A DNA stretch of 64,000 nucleotides from Tetracentron sinense (taxonomy: Eukaryota > Streptophyta > Magnoliopsida > Trochodendrales > Trochodendraceae). A model generated the notes under the pieces. The model was not told where the DNA came from. It ran no database searches and worked only from the letters and a program-made list of their open reading frames with translations. Positions 1 to 10,334 of the stretch are shown in pieces. A program made the translations under genes and the position numbers. The DNA lies in assembly GCA_015143295.1 (NCBI GenBank), contig CM026557.1, positions 42,851,965-42,915,964 of the forward strand. The letters are read 5' to 3'. Every line of letters starts with the position of its first letter. The stretch's first letter is position 1.

Positions 1-531
1 GCTCAGACATACAATAGGGGTAGCTCTTATTCATAATTCCAGGATGTTTGCTGGTGGTATCACATTAGGATTAGGTGTAAAAAGGACAGAGAATCACCAC
101 TTAGCTACAGGGTTTTCTTTTAGGACTGTCGACAGGTCATTTTTTAAGACTAATATTTGTTACTTGGGAGACTTCAATTGTTAAATTTTCATAAACAAGG
201 GCATTGATGTTGGTGTAAATCATGACAGTGATGATGCATTATTTTACTTACCAAAAGTGTAATTTTTTCATTTTCGTTTTACCTTTTCTGGTGATACAGT
301 GGTTCCAGTATCATGTCTAGTTTGTTGATTTGTATGTGAGTTTGTCTTGCATAAACTTTTAGTATGCTGCGTTAAGTGTATTCCTTATTTTGATTTTAAC
401 TAAGCATGATGTTGTAATAAGATTTTGTAATTATCGTCGTGTATGCATTTCATTGTGGAGTGGATACTCTTTCCTTTTTCTAAACATGAATTGAGACATG
501 CTTAAGCTGTACTGTTTTCTATGTTAAGTAA
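1..531. other. Left flank of the copia insertion, no assignable gene
   Basis: AT-rich sequence. A reading frame on the plus strand is open from base 2 to a stop at 181-183 and could be the tail of an exon entering from outside the window; a GT follows a ...GACAG at about 138, so a donor site is possible. I do not recognise the peptide. The rest looks like intron or 3' flanking DNA and carries no long frame. It lies upstream of the SRD2-like exon at 6374 and could belong to the same split gene, but nothing in it resembles SRD2. Confidence 0.3.
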
Positions 532-536
532 ATTTC

Positions 537-990
537 CGTTGGAAGAAGAAGAAGAAGAAGAAGGAGAAGGAGAAGGAGAAGGAGAAGGAGAAGAAGAATA
601 GAGAGAGAGCTTAATGCCTAAGCCTCCTCTTTCTACTATTATATATAGAATTAGTCTAGGGATACTCCCAAGGTGTACTCCCAAATATACTCCTAAATCC
701 TAACCGTTTATCTCAATTATTATACTTTTAGGATTAGAGCTCATGTGGCATTAGAAAAGACAAAATAAACCAACTCAAATCCTGGCCTTTAGTGGTTGGT
801 TATAAACGGTTAGATTAGGAAGTAGATTTGGGAGTATATTTGGGAGTACCCATAGACCGACTCTTATATATATGAGATGGATTGTAAGATTACATAAATG
901 CCCTTACTAACAAAGGAGAAATAAGAACCTAATATAAGTGAGAACATAAATGCCCTTACACTACAACATAACATAACCATATTCTCAACA
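537..990 (-). repeat. 3' LTR of the copia element, carrying a nested TIR element
   Basis: This LTR matches the copy at 6035-6264 in two blocks, about 610-647 and 864-990, which are separated by an inserted element at 648-863. Its outer end is a GAA/GGA run. Its inner end, ATTCTCAACA at 981-990, adjoins the polypurine tract. Confidence 0.85.
648..863. mobile_element. Small TIR transposon (MITE) nested in the copia LTR
   Basis: The ends are imperfect inverted repeats: TAGTCTAGGGATACTCCCA at the left pairs with TGGGAGTACCCATAGACC at the right, followed inward by TAACCGTTTA and TAAACGGTTA. The sister LTR at 6035-6264 lacks this block, which defines the insertion cleanly. TTATATATA flanks both sides (639-647 and 864-872). 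A 9-bp duplication would suggest a Mutator-type element, but the site is an AT microsatellite, so the class is uncertain. There is no coding sequence. Confidence 0.75.
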
Positions 991-997
991 CTCCCCC

Positions 998-1441
998 TTA
1001 AGCTGGTGTAAATATGTCTTGCATACCCAGCTTCTCTGTTATGGTGTGAAACTGGGGATTTCCTACTCCATTGGTCAAAATATCCGCAAGTTGGTCCCCT
1101 GTTCTTACAAAGGGAGTACAGATTAGTCCTAGAGCAAGTTTTTCTTTAATGAAGTGTCGGCCGACTTCAATGTGCTCGGTTCGGTCATGTTGAACAAGAT
1201 TGTGGGCAATGCTAATAGCTGCCTTGTTGTCGCAGTACAACCTCATTGGTCTCTGAGGAGGGAAGCCAAGCTCTTTTAGCAATATCTCCAGCCATAAAAG
1301 TTCACATACACCATGGGCCATAGATCTGAACTCTGCCTCTGTACTTGATCTAGCAACAACCGCTTGTTTTTTACTCCTCCAGGAGACAAGGTTGCCACTT
1401 ACAAATGTACAATACCCGGATGTAGATCTTCTATCAGACAC
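998..1441 (-). pseudogene. Copia RNase H domain remnant
   Basis: The 147-codon frame contains the usual copia RNase H landmarks: DRRSTSGYCTF, SWRSKKQ, SSTEAEF, LYCDNKAAISIAHN and HDRTEHIEVGRHFIKE. It ends immediately inside the 3' LTR, as expected for the last domain of the polyprotein. This domain is the best preserved part of the element, but it is detached from the reverse transcriptase by frame breaks. Confidence 0.9.
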
Positions 1442-1689
1442 TGACCCTGCCTAATCAGCATCTGTATATGTTTCAATCCTTATGTGACCATGGGAGGCAA
1501 AGAAGAGACCTTTTCTTGGAGAAGATTTCAAGTATTTGAGAATTCTATACGCAACCTCCAGGTGAGAGGTCCTGGGAGCATGCATATACTGACTAACCAC
1601 ACTTATTGTATAGGCTATGTCAGGACGAGTGAGGGAGAGGTAGATGAGTCTGCCTACCAGTCTCTGGTATCTTCTTGTATCAATTAATG

Positions 1690-2540
1690 TGTCCTCATTG
1701 TTGTCCCCAAGTCTATGGTTTTGCTAAATAGGAGTAGCAATAGGTTTGCATCCCATCATCCCTATTTCTTTCAACAGATCAAGAATATACTTTCTCTGAG
1801 ATATGAAGATACCCTTCTTGGATCTAGCAACCTCAATTCCTATATTTTAGTTCGCCCAAATCTTTAATTTCAAACTCCTCTGCAAGGTGACGCTTCAATA
1901 TTTTCAGCTCTTTCTGATCATTACCCGTCATAACAATGTCATCAACATAGACTATTAGGGCAGACACTTTGTCTTTGCCTCGACTATGCTTGATGAATAA
2001 AGTGTGATCAGTCTGACTGGGCTTTCTTCAACTTGCACACCTTTCCTCTAGCAGTAGGAAACTTGAACCTAGGAGGTGTCCTCATGTACACTTTTTCCTC
2101 CAGCTCACCATGGAGAAAAATAAAAGTCTCTTGATAGTCAACACCATACGTTTCAGTGTAGCCTTTTGCAATAAGCCTAGCCTTGTACCTTTCTGCAAAT
2201 CCATCAGACTGATGTTTTACAGTGAAGACCCACTTAGAACCCTTTGGCTCTTTTCCATTTGGTAGGTCAACAAGATCCCACGTAGCATTTTTCTCGAGAG
2301 CCTGCATCTCCTCACACATTGCTTCCCTCCATTTAGGATTGGATAAGGCCTTGGGAACACTACGTGACATAGAAATAGAAGACAAAGACGAGACAAATGC
2401 ACGATATGATGAAGACATGGAGTTGTAGGTAACAAAGTGGGGGATAGGATGTTGGGTACATGTATGAACTCCTTTTCTAATGACAATAGAAAGATTAATA
2501 TCATTAACAACAGGAGACATAGGAGGGGTATCAATGTTAC
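1690..2540 (-). pseudogene. Copia reverse transcriptase remnant, frameshifted
   Basis: The frame at 2008-2520 carries the start of the copia RT domain (NPKWREAM, GSKWVFTVKH, RYKARLIAKGY, GVDYQETF). The catalytic box survives farther on: the minus strand at about 1938-1962 reads LIVYVDDIVMTGN, so the YVDD aspartates are present. Several frame changes separate these blocks, and the enzyme cannot be made from one frame. Confidence 0.88.
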
Positions 2541-3890
2541 CTGGGATAGGAGGATCAGAGGAGGCTTCTTGTTAGAGAAGATGAGGTTCATTTCTTCTTT
2601 GTCTTGAATACACTTGCACTTGCTTTTCCTTCTCATTAGGAGCAATTTCCTGCAACTGTTTTTCCTTCTCATTAGGAGCAATTTCATTCTTCCATCCTTC
2701 ATCACTCCTAATATCAACCACGGGTACAGGTGAGGAAGAAGACAACTCTTCATCCTGATGCTCTCCCTGAAGAGATGTCTTCGGGTTAGAAAAGAAAGGA
2801 GTGGTTTCACAGAAAGTGACATCAAGTGACACCAAGCGTCTTCGGGACGAAGGATGGTAGCACTTGTACCATTTTTGGGTAGAAGAATAGCAAAAAAAAA
2901 AATGCACTTTAAGGCCTTGGGATCAAGTTTGGAGCGGTTAGGGCGATAAACATAAACATAACACAAACACCCGAATGCTTTGGGTGGAATAGGAAACACG
3001 GGAGCCCGTGAAAAAGGAGATCAAGAGGGGATTTGAAGCCCAACAGCCGAGAAGGCAACCGATTTATGAGAAAGGTAGCAGTGAGTAAGGCTTCAGACCA
3101 AAAAGAGGATGGAATACGCATAGTAAAAAGAATGGAGCAAGTGATCTCTAACAAGTGACGTTTCTTTCTTTCAGCGGCACCATTTTGTTTAGGGTTTGAC
3201 ACACGAAGTTTGATGTGCAATCCCATGTGTAGAAAGGTAGGAAGAAAGATCACTAGAAGTTTACTCACCCTCATTATCAAACCGAAGGACCTTGATGGGG
3301 GTGCCAAACTGGGTACGAACCATGGCATGAAAGGTCTTAAACACAGAATATGTCACTTTTAGCTTTCAAAAGGTAAACCCAGGTGACCCGTGAGTGATCA
3401 TCCACAAAAGTAATAAAGTACTTGTAACCAAACAGAGAGATAGTAGGAGATGGACCCCAAACATCAGAGTGAACTATATAAAAAAAAAACTATTTCGATT
3501 TCCATGAAATGAGAAAGAAGATCTACAATGTTTCGCAAGTTCACGAGGTTCACAATGTAAATTTAAAGGTGAAGAAGATACAAAATGGGGAAACATCTTC
3601 TTCAATAACACAAAGGAAGGGTGACCCAATCTTTGATGCCACTGCATCATATCAGTAGCATAAGAGCTACTCACAAAACAAGACTGATGAGACAATTGCG
3701 GTGAATGATCCAGCAGGTATAAGCCAGCTTCCTCATGTCCACGGCCAATAGTCCTTCTCGTCACCAGATAGTGAAAGAGACAATGAGTGGAAAAAAATGT
3801 AACACTGCAGTTCAAAGATTTTATAATACTGTTCACAGAAATAAGATTAGTTGCAAAATTAGGAACATGTAAGATAGCTGCAAGGGGCAT
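2540..3890 (-). pseudogene. Copia integrase region remnant
   Basis: The frame at 3474-3890 contains the GAG-pre-integrase signature WHQRLGHPSF. The frame at 2909-3328 contains SNPKQNGAAERKKRHLLE, which includes the catalytic glutamate of the DDE core, and downstream sequence of copia integrase C-terminal type. Overlapping short frames at 2217-2907 are the degraded region between integrase and RT. Frame changes occur at about 2910, 3330 and 3470. Confidence 0.85.
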
Positions 3891-3951
3891 GGAGGAAGTA
3901 GCAACAACATTGTTCTTCCCTGCGATAGAAGAAAAAGAACCATCGGCAACT

Positions 3952-5368
3952 CTAACTCTTATCTTTTCTTGAGCAAATATGATACGAGGAGAAGAGAGAT
4001 GGCATACCCGTTATGTGATCAGTAGCTCTTGAATCAATGATCCATGAGGGGTTGGTAGTGGAAAGAGAAGCACTGTGAGCAGAAGCTGATTTACTTGAGT
4101 GGGCAAAGGAAGAAGCAGCTATAGACGGGGTCTCTAACTGAGACATGAAGTGGCGAAGAGCCTCAACCTCCTCTCGGGATAATCCAGAACTGGTGGCGGG
4201 TGCAGATGAGGGATCTGATGATGTAGAACCAATTGAAGCAGCTGAGTGGGCAAAGGTGCCACCCATGTAGGGATGGCAATATGACCCGCCCCGCCCCGGC
4301 CCGCTTTAATAATAAAAAATATATATAAAGGCAGTAGGGGCGGGGCGGGGATTTTATAAGCGGGGCAGAGCTGGTTTCACCATATATAAGCCCTGATCGG
4401 GGGCGGGGCGGCTTTATAATCGGGTCGGGGCAGGGGAGGTAGAAAACCGCCCCGCCCCATTGCCATTCCTACACCCATGCCCCCCCCCCCCCCAAAGCGA
4501 CTCCCTCGAAATGTAAGTGTGGGTGATCGTGGAGGACGACCATGGAGGTACCAACAAGTTTCCTTGGTATGGCGATTACGGCCACAGTGCTCACACTTGT
4601 GCTTGTCTTTATCATCCATAGTTGACTCCATATGTCTGCCTCTACCACGACCACTACTCCAACTACCACTTTGAGATATAGTGGCCAAAGCTGACCTCTC
4701 GTGGGTAGAGACATGTTGCATTGTACTTTTCCTACTTTCTTCACTCAACACATATGAGTACACTTGATTGAGTGAGGGAAGAGTCTCTCTACTCAACACT
4801 TGGACCCAAGATTGCTCATACTCAGAAGTCAAACCAGCCAGAAATTCAAAGATATGATTCCGTTCTATCAATTTTTTTGACTTCCTTGGTATCCTCGGAG
4901 TTGGGGAGTTTAAGATCTCGATAGTGATTTAACTCTTCCCACATCCTCATCATCTTAGAGAAGTAGGTAGCAAGAGTCTTCTCTCCAGCTACAATTGATA
5001 ATGTGTGCCGTATTCCCCACTTGGGAATATGTCTGCTCCACAACTTTCCATAAGTCTTTGATAGTGTTTAAGAATAGTAAACCACTACTGATGTCTGGCT
5101 CCATTGAGTGAAGGAGCCATGACATAGCAATAGAATTCTCAGAACTCCACTTCTCATAGTTATTGGAGGATTTATTAGGTTTGGCTACCTTCCCAGTAAT
5201 ATAACCCATTTTCCCTCTCCCATTGATGTATATCTTTGCTGATTGGGACCATGCCAAGTAGTTGACTCAATTTAATAAAACAATAGTAATCCTTTGATTA
5301 GTGACATCAACACTATGTCCACTCGACCCAAGTGTAGGGTTTGCCAAAGAGGAAGTGACTTCTGACAT
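3952..5368 (-). pseudogene. Copia gag and protease remnant, interrupted by a hAT-type MITE
   Basis: The gag start is probably the ATG at 5368, whose frame hits a TGA about 34 codons in. The frame continues at 4955-5257 (WSSENSIAMSWLLHSM, typical gag) and 4377-4871, which has a zinc knuckle of the form C-X2-C-X4-H-X4-C (CEHCGRNRHTKETC). A 204-bp element at 4268-4471 interrupts the Gly-rich linker. After it, 3952-4266 has WIIDSRATDHITG, the protease active-site region with Arg where DSGA is usual. The altered active site and the breaks both point to an inactive product. Confidence 0.87.
4268..4471. mobile_element. hAT-type MITE inserted in copia gag
   Basis: The element is 204 bp and begins TAGGGATGGCAAT (4268-4280). 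It ends with the inverted ATTGCCATTCCTA (4459-4471), a 12 of 13 match. A perfect 8-bp target duplication, CACCCATG, is present at 4260-4267 and 4472-4479. An 8-bp duplication with this TIR type is diagnostic of the hAT superfamily. The interior is GC-rich (GGGGCGGGG blocks) and non-coding. Confidence 0.93.
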
Positions 5369-6034
5369 ACTTTAATCTTCAAATAACGCTACCAACAACC
5401 AACACCACACTTCAAACAAGCTTCAAGACAAACACTGTACTTCGCCTCAAGAGGGACACAAGGAGTACACACTCCTAGACAAAAAACCAAACACCTTCTA
5501 GGTGTAAAACAATCATCAAGCTGTTCCATGGCACTTTACTAAGCAAAGCATACATCAAACACTACAACCATCCTTAAAGCACACTTCCGACATATTTATG
5601 TAAGCATCAAACAAGGCATTTCAAGGTTGTTCCAACAAAATAACAGTCACAAACGCAATAAAACCCCAAAAATGCAGCAGATATACCCCTCTAAAATGGT
5701 CATAACTTCTTCAAAGCAAAGGGGTTTTTCTTGAGACCACTCCCATATGATAGATAGGAAGAAAACAGTCCTATAGTGATAGATATAGTCAGCTAAAACA
5801 GATTGCACATGGAGAAATCGAGCTAGTTCCAGTCTGCAATTTTTCTGTTTTTTTTTTTTTGAAAACATTTCATAGATTCTTCAATATTTCTCCAAATCCA
5901 TTGAACTAGGGCTCAAAAAACTCGGAAAATTAAACCCTATCAAACCATACCTTCAAAACTATCCAAGGGACCCTCTTGTCCGTATGACTAACATTAGCCG
6001 TACGGACAGCGGCGTACGCTCCTCTTTTGGTTGG

Positions 6035-6264
6035 TTGGAATCCAAGAAGGAGGAGGAGGAGGAGGAGGAGGAGGGAGGAGGGAGGAGGGAGGAGGGAGGA
6101 GGAGGGAGCTTAATGCCTAAGCCTCCTCTTTCTACTATTATATATATATATGAGATGAATTACAAGATTACATAAATGCCCTTACTAACAAAGGGGAAAT
6201 AAGAACCTAATATAAGTGAGGACATAAATGCCCTCACACTACAAAAGTAACCGTATTCTCAACA
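6035..6264 (-). repeat. 5' LTR of the copia element
   Basis: This copy is homologous to 537-990 without its nested insertion. It starts near TTGGAATCC at 6035, runs through a GGA/GGAGG microsatellite at about 6048-6110 and ends at TTCTCAACA (6256-6264). The matching block includes ATAAATGCCCTTACTAACAA, present in both LTRs with a few differences. Confidence 0.85.
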
Positions 6265-6373
6265 ATTTCTTCATCAATCTCTACCCACCAACAAAAAGAA
6301 ATCCTAATCTTTTGCTCATGCTTTTACTGCCAATATTTTTGGGAATTACTCATTTGCTGATATGTTTGTACAG

Positions 6374-6670
6374 GGAGAATGCAAACATGTCATTGTGATT
6401 AGAGACATGAGGTTGATTCACCCAGAGGACGTGCAGAACCGGGCAGCTTATCCAGTACTTGCATTTCAAGTGAAAATCCGTTTACATAAATGCCATGTCT
6501 GCAAGATCTATCGAGCTACAAAGGTAACGGCGAATGATAAGTGAGCCCAGGTGAATCCATGCTATTTCTGTGATAACTGCTATTTCCTTCTTTACTAGAG
6601 TGAAGATGGGTCCCTGCTGTATCATGAGTTCATCGTGTATGATTATAAGTATTTTTCACGAATAATATAA
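6374..6670 (+). pseudogene. SRD2: C-terminal exon of an SRD2/SNAPC3 (snRNA-activating complex subunit) gene, broken
   Basis: After an acceptor (TTTGTACAG, 6365-6373) the frame reads [20 protein letters not shown], then [12 protein letters not shown], then CYFCDNC and SEDGSLLY. This is the conserved C-terminal zinc-finger region of SNAP50/SNAPC3, called SRD2 in Arabidopsis, which activates snRNA transcription. Two in-frame stops interrupt it: TGA at 6542-6544, where a Trp codon is expected, and TAG at 6596-6598, at a usual Tyr. The frame resumes correctly after each, so these are point mutations rather than indels. The normal end of the protein is also replaced by a short tail to TAA at 6668. 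Upstream exons are absent or displaced by the copia insertion. Family recognition is strong. Pseudogene status follows from the stops; a sequencing error at both sites is unlikely. Confidence 0.85.
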
Positions 6671-6904
6671 AAAGAGGATTTGATTGTTCCTTAATCAAAG
6701 GTGCAAACGATCCCCATGAACAAAACTGAAGTAAGCCCTAACCTATATTTACCCATATCTCAAGCCAGTTCTTTTGGGTTGTTTTAGATCATTCTTTAAA
6801 AATGATATTAAAAAAACAAACAAGCTGCCAAAAGAAAAGTTCAAAGGGAGACTCATCTCTCCAATAAAAAATAAGTTTAAAAAGAATAAATACACAACAA
6901 AACT
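6671..6904. other. Spacer, nothing recognised
   Basis: This is short AT-rich DNA downstream of the SRD2-like exon. A minus-strand frame of 68 codons exists but has no recognisable motif. Confidence 0.4.
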
Positions 6905-7480
6905 TAGGGCTGCTTCAAGCCTAGCTGGCTCGTGAAGTTGGCATTCCAAGTTCAAACAACCAAGCCAAGCTTATATGAGCTTGAATGTTTAAACAAACTA
7001 AGTTTGGCTCAAAATATTGTATATATAATTATATAAATAGGCATGTAATACAATTATAATATATTTATTGATAATGTTGTTTATAAATAATAATAATTTT
7101 TAACTTATAACAAATAAATTTTAGAAATAGTAATAACAAAAGAAAGTCGAGATGTTAAAAGCGAAAGCCTTTAACACTAACTCTACTTTTGGATTGATGA
7201 CTATCCTCAAATTTGATTTTTGTATGTGATTAGATTAATTTTGTGTAGTTTCTTGGGCTGTGATTTAATAATAAATAATTTTATTAAAATCATATCAAAA
7301 TTGATCAAAATAACCTTGATTTTTTTATCGATCAAATAGCATTGAAATTTGAATCAAGCTTGAGCTAACTCGCTCAGCTTGAATCAAGTTTGAGTTGGAT
7401 TAACTTGTTCAAGTCTGAACATTCGAGCTCGAATCAAGCACAAGTCGAGCTTGGCTAAGCATGACTTGAATAGAGGTCTA
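6905..7480. repeat. Dispersed AT-rich repeat, copy 1 (second copy 23665-24215)
   Basis: The same order of blocks occurs here and at 23665-24215: an AT-rich core, AATAATAACAAAA, AAAGCRAAAGC, TAACACTAACTCTACTTTT-like and TTAATTTTGTGTAGTTTCTTG-like sequence, then CAAGCTCGAGCTTGA-like motifs. The copies are diverged. There is no coding sequence. Copy 2 ends near ATACACCCCTAC, a form common at hAT-type termini, so a degenerate hAT derivative is possible. Confidence 0.6.
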
Positions 7481-7602
7481 GTTACAGGAGCAACTTGGGT
7501 AAACTTGGGTTGAGTATTTTAAAATTTTGATTGGGCTTGGGTTGAAAAATCTCGAGATGGTGCTTGGGTTAACGGCCCAACCCAGCCTAACCTGTTTGGA
7601 CT

Positions 7603-7603
<1 letters not shown>

Positions 7604-7648
<45 letters not shown>

Positions 7649-8783
7649 AGCATACTAAGAAGCTACGCTCACTAGAAGGTGTAGTGAGCGAGCCCAATCT
7701 CCACCGTCTATATATGATCGCAAAGTCCTCCAACTTCCCATTTATAATTCAAAATTTTAAACCACTTTCTCATTCATGACTTGAACTTCTCTCCCCTTCT
7801 TTTTCTCTCCCGCAGCCCTTCTTTCCTTCTCTCGCTTCTTTCCGCATTTCAAACCCTAGCACAAGAGAGCGCTAGAGGAAGGGCTTGCCACTGCTATTCC
7901 GGTTGCCATTGCCGCTGTTTTTCCCGTTGCTGTTGCCGTGAACGTGGACTCGATTGCCCCCTTTTCTCCCTTCCCTTATTCTTTCCGCCGTTGCCGTGAA
8001 CTTGAGGGTTAAGTGTTGCCGTAATGTGGTCAAAATTATAGAGTTTGTTCTCAGATTTGTTAAGAAAATAGATGATGTAAACACTGGGCACCCTAATGTG
8101 GTTCGAACCCATTCATCTTTGATGTCACTTGAATAAAAATCCAGAGAGTAATGTTCCAACTTGTTCATCATGTGTTTTGAATAATGACATCATGTTCTCA
8201 CCCTAATGTGTACGAAAAAATCATAGAGTAATGTTCTCAGAGTTGTTACTTGAATAATGACCCAATGATGATCTGTGATTTGTTTGGGTGATTTTCTGGG
8301 TTACCTAGGGGAAACTACCACAAGTTGTAACAGGATCATCTTCATAACCCCATGCTGTTTGGGGCTAGTCCACTGCAGGCTGTAGAAAATGTAAATAACG
8401 AATAGCCAAATGTTATCATTAGCAATGCTTTTGCTGTTTCACATATGCACAGATTGGAACCCTTATTTCTTTCCCTCCCTATCTCTCTCTTCTCTTTGTC
8501 ACGGCAGTGACATAGATTTCACGAAACAGGAAAGAGAAGAGGTAAAGAGAAGAGGTAACGCCAACAGAAAGAAACATGAAAGAGAAGAGGTAACACCGAC
8601 AGAAAGGTTCTTGTGCTAGCAGCAGTGACAGAGAAGAGAGAGATTGGGATGAGAAAAGAGAAGGGGGAAGAAAGAAAGAGCCGTGATTCTCTATGGGTCA
8701 TTGGAGAACCTTGCGAATATATGGACGGTGGAGATTGGGTCCGCTCACTACACCTTCTAGTGAGCGTGGCTCACTAGTATACT

Positions 8784-8819
<36 letters not shown>

Positions 8820-8820
8820 A
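7604..8820. mobile_element. TIR transposon with long inverted ends, Pack-MULE-like interior
   Basis: The left end (about 7604-7735) and right end (about 8693-8820) are long inverted repeats. Each consists of a TA run and a GA run, followed by ACGCTCACTAGAAGGTGTAG and CCCAATCTCCACCGTC. The roughly 950-bp interior is unlike the ends. It has a pyrimidine-rich leader, AAACCCTAGC, then a GC-rich stretch with repeated GTTGCCGTGAAC, which looks like 5' leader and coding sequence taken from a host gene. No clean target duplication can be read because both borders lie in a TA run. No transposase is visible. Confidence 0.75.
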
Positions 8821-9601
8821 GGAAATGCTATGGTTCACTAAGATTAGGGAACATTACTTTGTAACGATCACTAGTTTTTTTAAAATCCCTATGTATTTAA
8901 TATCATTCTATTAAATATTAAGTGTACTTTGGTATTTTTATATGAGACAATTTTCTTATCTCTCGCATTTAATATCTAAAAAGACTAATCTATCTTTAAC
9001 TTTATTGAGTTTGATAATTAATTTAGGGTTAAAAATGTCTTTGTGAAGGTTACCATTTATTAAGTTCACTAACATAGTGAATGCTAGCAATAATCTTCAC
9101 TAAGACATTTTTGTTACGTTGGATAATTTGAAAGGTTCATTCTTTTACTTGAAGGGGAGTGTTAGTGTCAATTGCGTCAATCACTAATTGTCACATTTGG
9201 TGGGTCTTTATCTGAAAGTGCTTTGACTTTGTGTTTAATGAATTAATTTATGATTGATGTTATTGGTGCTAGCATTCTCTATTACTTGAAGGGTGTTAGC
9301 GTTCACTAAACTAAGTGAATTTGGTAACCTCTACTTAGATATTTTTATCTTTGTATTAATTATGAAATTCATTAAAGTTAAAGATAGTTTGGTATTTTCA
9401 CAAGGATCAGTCATTAAATGCAAATAGAGAATGTATCGTTTGACTTTTTTGTATTACTTGTCCCATCCATTTAATGAGTTGTTTCCTATAAAAATATGAA
9501 ATTATCCTTACATTTAATAGAATGATATTTAATATATTTCTAAAAAAGATTAGTAAATGTTAAAAGTTCACCAGTCCGGGTGAATGTTAACAATTTCCTA
9601 G
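8820..9601. mobile_element. Fold-back element with ~270-bp inverted arms
   Basis: The left arm (8820-9090) and right arm (about 9290-9601) are inverted copies. Both contain TTAATATCATTCTATTAAAT, TATTTTTATA(T/G)GA and TAAAGATAG or its complement, and the arms begin GGAAATG and end CAATTTCC. The centre is about 200 bp of AT-rich DNA. It abuts the preceding TIR element directly. No coding sequence or certain target duplication was seen. Confidence 0.7.
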
Positions 9602-9628
9602 AAATGTGTGTATATGGTGTATGTTAGA

Positions 9629-9835
9629 GTTCATGCAATGCATGGATGGGCTTAATAACATTCATGGTAGGCAAAAATTAAGATATTTTTGTAATTATGT
9701 AGATAATTAATGGTAATTTTTTTAATTTATTTTCGCTATATAATTACAAGAATGTTATTGATTATTTTACATGATTACAAAAAGGTTATTAATTTTTGCC
9801 TTTGTGAATGTTACCAAGTTCATGCATTATGGGAA
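9629..9835. mobile_element. Short fold-back MITE
   Basis: TAATAACATTCATGGTAGGC then AAAAATTAA on the left is mirrored on the right by TTAATTTTTGCCTTTGTGAA and TGTTACC. The arms are about 90 bp and pair imperfectly through TTTTTGTAATTATGTA. The element is non-coding. Confidence 0.6.
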
Positions 9836-10325
9836 GCTCTTGGGTGAAGCTTATAAAGGCTGCGTGTGTGGTCTGTTTGCAAGAGTGTGTGTTTTCCTTT
9901 CTTTGCCTTCAGTATTCACCTTGTGGTGTTACTGAGTTTACCAAAAAAAAACTTATCCTTACCCGTGTATGTGTGAATTTTGGTAGCTTCACTTTCTTCT
10001 ATTGCACTTTTCTTTTTTTCATGCAAAATGATAAGGATTTTGTGGTTGGACCCATAACACAAAATCTTTGTCTTTTTGCTTGAAAGAAGGGAGAGTGTAA
10101 TAGGAGTGACACTAGCAGTATATATATGTTTGGGGATTTAGGAGAAAATATAACATGTAAGGATATTATTGTCAAAAAAGTTTATTAACAAACTCTCTTA
10201 ATATGTAATCTTATAGAAAATTTAGTATATAGTGATATTATACTTTTAAAAAATTACTATTAAACTCTTTTTAGTATTCAGTCAAAAAGAGTTCATGAGT
10301 AATTAAAGAGAGTTGAAAAACAGAA
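9836..10325. other. Spacer, nothing recognised
   Basis: AT-rich DNA. The 91-codon plus frame at 9808-10083 overlaps the fold-back element, has no recognisable motif and is Phe- and Cys-rich as expected of random T-rich sequence. Confidence 0.4.
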
Positions 10326-10334
10326 ATATGTTAT

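Larger units (their letters stand above)
537..6264 (-). mobile_element. Decayed Ty1/copia LTR retrotransposon
   Basis: Gag, protease, integrase, reverse transcriptase and RNase H remnants occur in copia order on the minus strand. The 3' LTR lies at 537-990 and the 5' LTR at about 6035-6264. Both end in the same TTCTCAACA block and share the stretch beginning GCTTAATGCCTAAGCC. A purine-rich tract, seen on the plus strand as CTCCCCCTTA at 991-1000, abuts the 3' LTR as a polypurine tract should. ATTTC occurs at 532-536 and 6265-6269 and is a probable 5-bp target duplication. Each LTR starts in a GAA/GGA microsatellite that has expanded differently. A standard tRNA-Met primer site was not found next to the 5' LTR. 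Every coding domain is broken, so the element is non-autonomous now. It sits in what looks like an intron of the SRD2-like pseudogene. Confidence 0.9.

Noticed and set aside
4481..4491. Poly-C run as an assembly gap
   Set aside because: It directly follows the hAT target duplication in an otherwise continuous gag sequence and is short enough to be real.
7781..7999. Short protein from the GC-rich interior of the 7.6-8.8 kb element
   Set aside because: It is Leu/Ser/Cys low-complexity sequence from pyrimidine-rich leader DNA, with both strands equally open.
9808..10083. 91-codon plus frame as a gene
   Set aside because: It begins within a fold-back MITE and has no similarity I can identify.
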